Shown here one piece after another: positions 54,884 to 64,000 of a DNA stretch of 64,000 nt. The DNA comes from Melitaea cinxia. Its lineage: Eukaryota; Arthropoda; Insecta; Lepidoptera; Nymphalidae. The stretch covers positions 5,918,472 through 5,982,471 of the forward strand of contig NC_059404.1 of NCBI RefSeq assembly GCF_905220565.1. Reading direction: 5' to 3'. A program made the position numbers and the translations under genes. The first letter of the stretch is position 1, and the number at the start of each line of letters is the position of its first letter. Under the pieces are notes generated by a model. It saw nothing but the letters and a program-made list of their open reading frames with translations. It was not told the DNA's origin and searched no databases.

Positions 54884-55030
54884 GTGTGTGGCGTCCATGC
54901 ATTGCCTAATAGCACCGACGCCCGTGCAGGCCACAATAAAAACAAGCGACGAAGCGTCGGTACATTAACGCGCCCGCCATACTTGGCACCGCGCTAGCTC
55001 CGCCCGCTGGCAGCGAGTCGCGGGATATCA
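54884..55030. promoter_or_regulatory. CpG-rich island, possible distal promoter or enhancer
   Basis: About 145 bp of distinctly GC- and CpG-rich sequence in AT-rich surroundings. On the Antp strand it carries GGGCGGAGCTAG (55005-54994), a 12-mer also present on the plus strand of the 34.1-kb island, and a Pho-like GTATGGCGGG. No TATA box or ORF is seen. It is a candidate distal (P1-like) promoter or a Polycomb/Trithorax-type element. Confidence 0.3.
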
Positions 55031-58000
55031 ATAGAGATGGACGTCATATCGATATAAGATTTATGCATTATATAAGTTACCACTTCCTTATCCGTAGACT
55101 TTAAATCTAATGAAGCCCTGTGTAAATTAATTAAGACATTATTCTATTATATAGAGTGAACAGTCAGAAGGAGGAATATCGACTACATGTTCGTTATTCA
55201 GCATTATCTTATAAGTTTATTATAACTTAACTTATTATATTTTATCAATTTTCATTATGTATATACTCTAAAAATTTTTGATTGAATGTTATGTTATTTG
55301 TAAACAATGGTATTAGCATAAATAAACGAATTAATTAGTACATTTACGGAGTCTTAAATGATATATAAAAAATGTGTTTTGTTATCTAATTTCTTCTTAA
55401 CTCTCATATTTACTTAATTATATAGATTTAAGTAATATTTTGTGATAATTTACATCAAAATTTTAATAAAAGAATATTTTATTTTGTACTAATAGTAATC
55501 AAATTTATCTGAAAAGCACAATTTTACACAATGTCTTCGAATAAAAGGAGTTGTATTCGATCGCAAATTAGAAATTGTACCGGTAAAAACAGGAGCAGCT
55601 GTCGACTGGTTTGAAATAATGTACCCTCAAGATAGTTGTACACAATATTAAAACGCTCAAAGGCATTGCAATAACAATAAATTCGAATAAAGTCATGTCG
55701 GATATTTAAAAACACAAATATAAACAAAAAATGACTAATTGCTTGTTTTGTTTCTCAAGTGTTTTTGTCATTGCACATAATCTCTACTGAAAATAATATT
55801 TATCAAGTTTAGGAAGACCTAAAGAAGTGTAAAAACATGCAAAATTTATTATTTTTGATATTAAAGCACAAAAATTAAATTATTAACTGCATAGTTCTAT
55901 TTCTCGTAAAGAGTTTCATTTCCTCAATAAGTAAAGTCAAGAAATATGCAATTCTAACAGTCCTTCACTTCGAATCGTGTACATGCTAACTTTTTTTATA
56001 ATTTTTTTTCGGATTGTTATAAGATGGATGATAACCGCGGCTGAGAATTCGTACTACAATACCGCCGCCTATGCCCTGGCACGTAAACCAAACGGCTGTT
56101 CCGTTAATTCAATCCACTTGGCACTCAATAACTCCTCTGCAATCGAAAGTAGTGTAATAATTTCTAGCTCGCTGGCTCGTTTCGTATTAATTAAAGTTTT
56201 CTAGAAAGCTTTTGACATTTTTCACGACAATGTTGCATAATTACAGTTCGATGCGTCATTGTAACGGAGGGACTGCGTTTAGGCATAATTAATATTCAAT
56301 TGTTTATTTCCCGTCACCCGCATTATTCTAAAGTATTTTACTCGGTTGTTCCTTATTTCTGAAAATTGTTCAGATGTTATATGAAACAACAAAAAAGATT
56401 AAACGAGGATAATAGTTTTAAAAATAGTAGAGCATATGGCAAGCAATTCTAAACTTAGTAAAAGCTGTTATCGTATAGTAAGACGATAAATTGAGTGTAC
56501 CTAACCACCACACCCAAGGATATGTTATGACAGAAGTATACGAACGGTGGCACATTTTGTCAGCTGAGGATGTAGTGAAGACTAATATTTATTTATTTAT
56601 AACACAGAGGGGATGTAAATTAGCAGTGAATTTACTGTGTGGCGGAGATGCGGTGCAGTTTATTTTCGGCGCACGCGCATGATTTAAGTAGTTCCCGATG
56701 CGGTTATAAATTGGAGCCAAACTTGGACAGTGATTGCAGAAGTAAAAAAGAGCTACATTTTTATTTTGGATTGCTTATCACATTTTCTTGTGTAATTTGT
56801 CACTCGTTTCAATTTTGAAATGGATATTAAAACATCATTAAAAACCCGATATCAATACAATCCTTTAAATCAAGTTTTTATCCTTGTTGGTATTTTTTAT
56901 CAGTATACTTCTCTTGCATTAAGTAATAACATGCACTACTATCAGTTGTATATCTAAGTCACGAAAACGGCATATCTACGTCCACTTAATATTATCCAAC
57001 ATACGTGACCTTAATCCTTTTTGATCTGGTAGCTTTCGCTCGAGATATTTCTGTTACAATATAATAATACGCGGTTGCACAATTCTACTAACTCAGTACC
57101 ACTGTTTTTACTTAAGTAATGGAATTGACCTTTAGACTTTAAACAACCCGCTCATGAGAAACTATACCGTGAAAGCGAAATAAATTAAACTATTCAATTG
57201 TTTATCAAAACATCGTTTACCGAGCCTCATATTCTTTAACCTTTTATAGTCTTCGGGTCATTAAAACTCGTGCACGTAGCTTAACAAACACATTAATGAC
57301 GACATCTTCGGAATTTATGACGCGTAGCTATTATAGAAAGAAATTTCAATAGCTCAACGTCTGCTCAATAACTAAGGGCATAATTTATATCCTTCCGAAG
57401 TGCGGTCGACTTGTGCTATGGTCATGATGGGCAATTCCGCGTTCGTTAACAATGACAAATGACTAAAAAATTCAGCAAATTGGCAGTAAATGTGTAAATT
57501 AATAGGAATAGTTGTCGATATTGATAAACGGGCTGTGAATGAGTGCATTCTATAGACTAGCTCTAAGACTAGACCCCTTAGTTAGTTTCACCTGCTCCGA
57601 ATATATGTACGCACTAGTACTTATAATTGTTAGTCGAAGCTCTAGAAATGCGTATAAATGAAGCAATTGAATTGATAAATTATTTCTAATTTACTTTTAT
57701 TGCATTTCGAGTTACGAATGTGACGTGGCGAGTGAAAATTTTTTTGACTTGCCTTTTATTTACTGTGGCTATTAACTGTAATAATATCCGTCAGTTGAAG
57801 TGGATAATCTATGACCGAATAAAAATTTCGCAGGATTTCTTTTTAATTCCACTAAAATGTAAAACTGGCTAGTTGGTCGTAAGCACAAAGAAAAATCTAG
57901 CACATTCTAGAGCGAGGCGCGAACGCGACGGTGACACGCTATCGCGAAGCCACGCTCTGAGGACATAAATCAACAGCGCGCTTGTTTTACCAATAAAATT

Positions 58001-58779
58001 GATTCTTTCGGATCGCAACGATCGTGGCAACGTTTATGTGTAACCTATATCCTACATTTTATCCTGCTTTTAAGCAGCACGTTTTAAATTTAGAATATTT
58101 TATTAAATATAAAAAAAAATGTTCCGGATTTGTAAAAATAATTACTATTACTGTATATATAAGCATTTATTTTGCTACAAATTATAAATTATAGCACCAA
58201 AAAATAAAATAATAAAAAATTACGCCAAGCATAACGCTTTTTAACAGCGAATCGAAACAAATTTTATAGACAGTTTTTTAGACATATTTTGATCTATATA
58301 TAAATAGTCGATCAAGTTTACGGTGATCTTGTTTTGTGCACGTATTATATGGGCTCGATATAAATCAACGTATTCAATTATCAATGACTCCCCGCTAAAT
58401 AGTGTCTATTTATCAGAAATACATTAAAGCTCACGCGTGCCAAATATTGATAAGTGAAAAATCGTACGCATTGACAACAGCTCATTGTGTTTTGATGTAT
58501 TGTGTACGCTAACAGATACGCGTTTCATACGAATCGACGCTAGAGTTATCTGATTTTAATTCACGAATGATAATCGACTAATAGAAAATCAAAACGATAT
58601 TTATGAATATCAAATTCGCAGTAAATATGCATCGTAAACATTGTGGTTTTTGATTAGATAGCCGTATGGTATTTTAATTTATGGTCGTTATTATGTTATA
58701 AGATTTATACGATTATATTTAAAAACCGAATTTAATTTATGTTCCCTTTTTAATATGCGTAGACTGCAATTTGTCGGTC

Positions 58780-58860
58780 TGACTAGCCCGTTGGCGCAGT
58801 TTGTAGTGCTTTCAGCTACGCGGGTTGTTGGTTCGATTCCCGCCTGAGTCTGGGTGTAAT
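58780..58860 (+). repeat. tRNA-derived SINE head
   Basis: TTGGCGCAGTTTGTAG (A-box) and GGTTCGATTCCCGCC (B-box) lie about 40 bp apart. The T-arm stem (GTTGG with CCCGC) does not pair well, so it is not a functional tRNA gene. The 75-codon minus-strand ORF here is its antisense. Confidence 0.55.
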
Positions 58861-58930
58861 ATTTATATTTATAAAACAAAATATATTTAGCTATATCAGT
58901 CACCTGTAACACAAGCATTAAGTTACTTAC

Positions 58931-58945
58931 CTTAGGAATAGACGG
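58931..58945 (-). other. Consensus splice donor, possible distal leader exon end
   Basis: On the minus strand CCTAAG/GTAAGTAAC is a near-perfect donor with its last exon base at 58931. If real it could end a distal 5' non-coding exon of Antp that then splices through the ratchet point at 47070. No promoter or acceptor for it is identifiable, and the site lies close to a SINE, so it may be fortuitous. Confidence 0.2.
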
Positions 58946-59011
58946 CTGTGTGTTAATGTTATAAGATATTATAAGATATATTATTTATATTTTGTACTGA
59001 ATCGTATTTTT

Positions 59012-59480
59012 TAACCGACTTCAAAAAAGGAGGAGGTTACTCTATTCTACCGTATATATATATTTATTTTATTTTATTTTTATGTACGAGTATGTTCGGA
59101 GATAACTTCGTCGTTTATGAACCGATTCTTTTTTGTTGCAAAGGAGATATCGAGTGTGGTACCACGGTAAGGAAACCAGGATCTGATGATAGAATCCCAG
59201 AGAAATCGAGGGAAACTCTTGAAAATCCGCAATAACTTTTTACTGGGTGTACCGATTTTAACAATTTTTAATTTAATCGATTTTGATGACTTTTAATTTA
59301 ATCGAAAGCCAATGTTTATCTTATGGTCACATTTAAATTTCATTGAGATCCGATTCCAACTTTTAGAGTAATCTTTGATAATGCGTATTTACTTGACTAT
59401 TTTTGCGTCTACCTACGTTGTATTACTTTTCGATGTAATTTAAGTCGGTATGTTTTCGTTTGCCAGCAAACACAATTATT
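59012..59480 (+). repeat. Interspersed repeat A, near full-length copy with internal duplication
   Basis: It runs from 'aaccgacttcaaaaaaggag' to 'gcaaacacaattatt'. A short 'ttttaatttaatcga' segment is repeated twice near 59.26-59.30 kb. This is the same family as at 11.4, 29.2 and 30.6 kb. Confidence 0.7.
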
Positions 59481-60274
59481 ATGGCACTTATACTTTCTCT
59501 TCTAATTGATAGATCTTCAAATTGTAACCTAAAATGAAAAAAAAAACTGTGTTATACTATAAGACATTTTTAAGCAAGTATTATCATTACGTTTGCAGTA
59601 TATTTTTATTGTATACTGTATTTGTATAGATAAAACAGACAACGGTTAAGAATTTAATTTTAAGATGTCAGTTAATAGTGTATGACAAACTGAAATCTTG
59701 ATTTATATTCCAAAACCGTCTCAGTTTACGTATCATATGAGTTAATATCTGAGCGACAATTTGTGTGTACCTCGTGCGGGTTTCATTATTTATTAGACGG
59801 AAAACAGAGCAAACTAACCAAAAGTGTCCACGGCACGGAAGCAGCAGGAGGCAAAGCAAGAAAATAAAGTGGAGTAAAGAAAATAGAACGACGTGTCTCG
59901 GGACTAAGACGCTGTGGAGACTGCTTTTAGTTATTTTGAATTATTTTAAAAAGTAGGATATTGTCGCCTATTTGTGTTTTATTTTTTTTTTTTTACGTTA
60001 ATTAATAACATTTTTTCTTTCAGTTGTATTTTTTTAAATATTTTTATAGTAAGACATATTTATATCTTATGTCAGAATACACGCAAAACAGAATAATTTA
60101 ATAGAGTCTGAATACAATTAATTTGGAGAGTTAATATTTGAATCATTTTTATAGAGCGTATTATATAATTAAATTAAGTTGGGTTTTCAAGCTTATTTAT
60201 CGACATAATGTAAGTACTTAACTTTGTAGAACTATTTATAGTATATAGAATAGCTAGGATAAATTGAGTTTTGA

Positions 60275-60430
60275 TATACATCTCCATGGTTTCCGCGTGA
60301 TGTGGAAGTGAGACAGCAACATCCGTAAAGGAAAGCGTGGTAGGAAAACGATACAAAAAGGGTGGCTTGTAGTCGCCTCCGTTGCGCTCGCAAGCTCCCA
60401 AGGGTTGCTTGTGTAAGACCACGTACGTAA
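60275..60430. other. Unexplained GC-richer block
   Basis: About 155 bp of higher GC content in AT-rich surroundings, open on the minus strand in two frames (60174-60479 and 60254-60445) but without a recognisable product. Possibilities are a dispersed repeat, an old pseudogene piece, or a conserved non-coding element. Confidence 0.3.
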
Positions 60431-62339
60431 TAGGTCTAATGTCACTCAAATCTCTTGATTTTATCTTAAAAATATTCAAAGGTTTTTTTGTGTGGAATTG
60501 TAATATACTACTGATACTAAAGTAAGTAGCCTACACAAACATATTAAACCAATCACTTTTATTTTTATAAAACATAGTAATTGTTCTTTAAGTATAATGA
60601 ATTGAAATTTGAAAATTTATCGCTCTTGAAGTTTGATAAATTGAAATGATTGAAATCGTCTTTGTTATACTGTGATGCAATCTAGATGTGTCATTACACA
60701 AGTTCATTTGATAAAATTATTTTAAAAGTTATTTGTCAATACACGTAAATTACGTTAAAAGCATTGCAAGTCATCATACAGTTTACTTTCGCTAGTCGTA
60801 AAATACAAAGATTTTTAAATATGAATATGTGAAATTTTTATGGTATTCATGCTAATTTATAAGAGTAATAATTTCAAACATAAAACATTAGCTATATATA
60901 AAATTTTAAATAATATTTCAGCTGAACTCGCTAGCTATTCTATTGTTTAAATGTTTCTTTTTTATTCAAATTTCTTCGACATAGGAAATAGACAATATGC
61001 AAATTACTAATAAATATATGTTGGTATCACAAAAATATTTCAGTTGTATATGCATGAAAAGGGCTCTACTCCTATGGTCAGCTTTTTTGTTCAAGCAAAA
61101 ATGATATCTAAGCGGTTCTAATTATACTAGAGTTACGAGAAATTTCGGTAAAATAATAATAATAAAAAAAAAAACAATGAGAAAAGAGATACGGAAATAA
61201 AATTTGCTTTGTCATAAATCGTGAAGTATTTCCGACTCTTTACCTTGTTACAAAGAAGTTCAAGTGTTTCTATTATAAAAGAATAATTAACATGGCTGTA
61301 ATTAAACATATTTTTATATTTACTTTACTTATTATATGTATTATAATTTCATTTCTCATTACGATTAAGATCAAGTCTAGTTCTCTGTCAGTTGTTTGAA
61401 GAATAAGAAAAATGTATAATTTAAATGGTATTAAACGATACTTACACACGTTTAAGCTCATAGGTATGTATTACAGTATATATTTAAATGTGTTTTATTG
61501 CTTATTATTTCATATATTCTCATAAGATTATTCTTTACTTATACTTTTTATTTTCTAAAATTAAGGCAAAAACTAAATAGTATATATAAATATTACTTTT
61601 GCCTATTGTTGTAAACGAAAGAGCTTAAACGTTTCGCTCGACACAAATCCCTTGCGTAAAGATTCCATTAAGAAAATCAAAAAAGGTCCGCTCAGTTCAC
61701 GGTTCGCGACTATTTTGATTTAGCAAAAACATCCCATAAATTGTCATCTTAACGAGATCTCTGTTTTTGCAACATTCGCACCCTTGGTTTGCCTAGCTAA
61801 CCAATAGCTAACTAGCATTTTAACGATGGATTCGTAAGGGATTACAACGTTCTCTTATAAATAATGTTTTAAAAGTTTTATTTAATTTATTTTATAGTAT
61901 TCTATAGATATAGATTACTTAAAACGTATAATATTTTTCTGTCAGAATCTATATTTTGAATCGCCTGCATAGATGCAGTGTTTTGGCACGCAAAACGGGC
62001 GCATGCGTGTCGAGACATCAGACGCTGCGCGCGAGTGCGTGCACCCGCCAGTTATTTATTGCCTCACCGATGAATTCGCTTTGTTTATAACATCTTTCAT
62101 TCGAGGGCTAAGTAAAAAGCTTATGAATATGTTATTGGTGTTCTTTGCATTCGTAATGAGGAATTAGTTGTAAAAACTTGTGGACTTGTGTTTATAAATC
62201 GAGTGATAATTTATATTTATTATTCTCATACCGCGTATGCGAACGTTTAGCGAATAAATTGCTAATAAAAATCGCTTATCGAGTCTTAACTTTGATACTA
62301 ATCTACTGAGACTGCGAGAATCAAATGAACTTCTGAATA

Positions 62340-62545
62340 TGATAATTAAAGAGCCGTTTCACAGTTCGGGCGCCCGTCACGTGATGCCATTGCCCAAATT
62401 ATCCGGGCATCGTGTCATCTTGTCCCAATCCAATATGGCGCCATAAATCCTCGAAGGGGACGAGGTGGCATGGAGGGGGTACGTCACTCAAACTTTCTCT
62501 GTACTCCGTCTAACGCTCTCGTCTTACGGACTCGGGGTTAGTACA
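62340..62545. promoter_or_regulatory. GC-rich element with palindromic Pho/YY1-like site
   Basis: A GC-rich stretch that includes CACGTG (E-box) near 62.38 kb and the perfect palindrome ATGGCGCCAT at 62435-62444, which places two GCCAT cores (the Pho/YY1 core) head to head. Pho sites are a hallmark of Polycomb response elements in Hox clusters. A GAGAG motif lies at about 62.7 kb. No coding potential is seen. Confidence 0.3.
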
Positions 62546-64000
62546 GATAGAATCTTAGAGATCGCGAGATATATATTTTGTAATACAGTAACGAAATAAT
62601 GATTTCAAATTATTTATAAGTTACGTTACATCGAAGTAGTAAAGTAGTTATCGTATATTTAGACGATTACTACGTAAAGCTATTTTACGGTTTGAAAGTA
62701 GGAGAGAGTAAAACGGAAAAGTTTGTATTGTTTTAAAAGTAGCAGTAAGTTTTATTTTTAATTTTTTTCCAGACCTTTAAAATATCTAGGTGCTGTCGCT
62801 ACAGGGCGCGGTGGCGCGTTCAACGAATTCTCCGATAGAGTTCGAGCAGCGGGATGAGTAATCTCTTTTGTTTTTCTAAGAACAGCGGGTCGGGACGGCC
62901 TCGTTCGATTATCGCTTTGTTTTCTATACAGCCTTCCGAGATTTTGATTCATATTATTGTCTATAATATTTAGACTTGAGGTAGCACACAGATACATTTG
63001 TTACTAAAATTAAAATGGTTAACCATCATGTGTTGTTGTGTGTGTGAGCTGGTATCACACACAAATTAGTTAAAGTGCAAGTTGAATATGTATATATTTA
63101 AATATAGTGCTTTCTAATAACTACATATACAATTAACAAAAGCTCACGAAGCTAATTATTTAATATGTCTGAATAATAATCAAGCAATAAGTATAATTAA
63201 GTATTAAAATTTATTGTAGCTGTGTAAAATGTCGAGATATTAACAACTTGCAGACAAAATATGTTTATTATAATAATTTCAATTAATGTAGTAAAATCAC
63301 ATTTGTAACCTTTTAAAACATTATTAATGTACACGTTTTAATTTCCGTTTGAACCAAGTTCATTAAAGTCCACATGTTCTTGTATTTACATAAATATTTA
63401 TATATTTGCTGAAATATATATTCTAGTGAACGAACTTTAAAAACTAGAGCAGTTGAGTTATGTTGTATTCAAATTTTATGCATAAAAAAACAGTTATCAT
63501 CTGAGAAATGTCACAGAGGAAGCTAAATAAATGTTACTTATAATGTTATCTTTTATTGTACTGTTTAATATTCAAATTCACACATGCTAGTGTTCAGTTA
63601 TAACCTAGTTTGCATTTACAGTTACGAGATTAAATGTCTCAAGCTCTCCGCTGACCTTAATGAAATTTTGCACACAGCCATATGAGTGGGGCAAGATATT
63701 AAACGCTAACCCGTTACTTCAATAAACAGGCAGCACCGGATTAATTACTGTATTGTGTAAGAGCGGAGCAAATCTTAAGACTGAAATGTAATGTGATATG
63801 CAAATTTCATGATCTGTAGATGGATTTTGTTGTAAGCGAATTTGAACTTTGAACCTTTAAAATAAACTCTGTTTCTAATTGTTATCGTGCGTATATTATG
63901 GTGTAATCTATCCATCGACTGTTACAATAATTGAGGCATCATAAAGTTAACATAGCGAGACTAAGCAGGCCTAACCTGACCACAACACGCACTACTAAAT

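Larger units (their letters stand above)
47096..58779. other. Upstream Antp region, non-coding
   Basis: Long AT-rich stretch without any recognisable protein-coding exon. Contents of note are the repeats at 50.2-51.2 and 54.3 kb, the GC-rich hairpin at 52.6 kb and the CpG island at 54.9 kb. It is either distal Antp intron or upstream regulatory DNA, depending on where the distal promoter lies. Confidence 0.5.
59481..64000. other. Distal upstream region, non-coding
   Basis: AT-rich with short unsupported ORFs, for example 79 codons at 62758-62997 on the minus strand. It contains the 60.3-kb block and the GC-rich Pho-site element at 62.4 kb. No Ubx exon, the next Hox gene expected on this side, is present. 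Confidence 0.5.

Noticed and set aside
58780..58860. Possible tRNA gene
   Set aside because: The A- and B-boxes are present, but the T-stem does not pair and no full cloverleaf can be drawn; it is better explained as a SINE head.
62758..62997. 79-codon minus-strand ORF as a possible Ubx or novel exon
   Set aside because: It has no homeobox, YPWM or other known motif and no acceptor/donor pair that would place it in a gene.

Overview
This 64-kb window is AT-rich, TE-bearing animal DNA carrying one recognisable protein-coding gene: the Hox gene Antennapedia (Antp) on the minus strand. The repeats are types I know from moth and butterfly sequences (a family with ends reading 'aaccgacttcaaaaaaggagg', a family beginning 'agctgaccccgcaaacgttg', and tRNA-derived SINEs with a 'cccagcagtggga' tail). 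With the Antp protein, this points to a lepidopteran Hox cluster. The species cannot be named from the sequence alone.

Layout, read in the direction of Antp transcription (high to low coordinates). 64,000-47,070 is upstream DNA or distal intron. It contains a CpG-rich island (about 54.88-55.03 kb), a GC-rich segment with a palindromic Pho/YY1-like site (about 62.4 kb), a consensus splice donor (58,931), SINEs and other repeats. At 47,070/47,069 an excellent 3' splice site runs directly into a 5' splice site, which is the signature of a recursive-splicing (ratchet) point. About 0.9 kb further on, a GC-rich segment and a donor at 45,500 suggest a 5' leader exon or internal promoter. A roughly 21-kb intron follows (45,499-24,626) with several CpG-rich blocks at 33.5-34.2 kb. 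The first coding exon is 24,625-23,768 (start codon at 24,428, YPWM motif near its 3' end), followed by a 16.2-kb intron (23,767-7,524). The homeobox exon is 7,523-7,273, then a 3' UTR that may end near 6.28 kb. The remaining 6 kb is non-coding flank.

The two coding exons join in phase to a 303-residue protein: an N-terminal Antp-type motif, a PYPRFPPYDR block, a His/Met/Gln-rich middle, YPWM, a five-residue linker, a 60-residue Antp homeodomain and a 22-residue tail. No Scr, ftz, Ubx or other Hox homeobox is present. Nearly all other ORFs are repeat-derived or chance.

Most notable observations: (1) the exon-1 donor context permits only the short YPWM-homeodomain linker, because the longer form made by a downstream donor in Drosophila would meet a stop; (2) the zero-length-exon ratchet site; (3) two short uORFs just upstream of the Antp start; (4) a near-perfect 145-bp foldback MITE; (5) a repeat insertion flanked by a 10-bp target duplication; (6) a 12-bp motif shared in opposite orientations by two CpG-rich islands. 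I found no new operon-like or defence-like system. The interest here lies in Hox gene structure and regulation.
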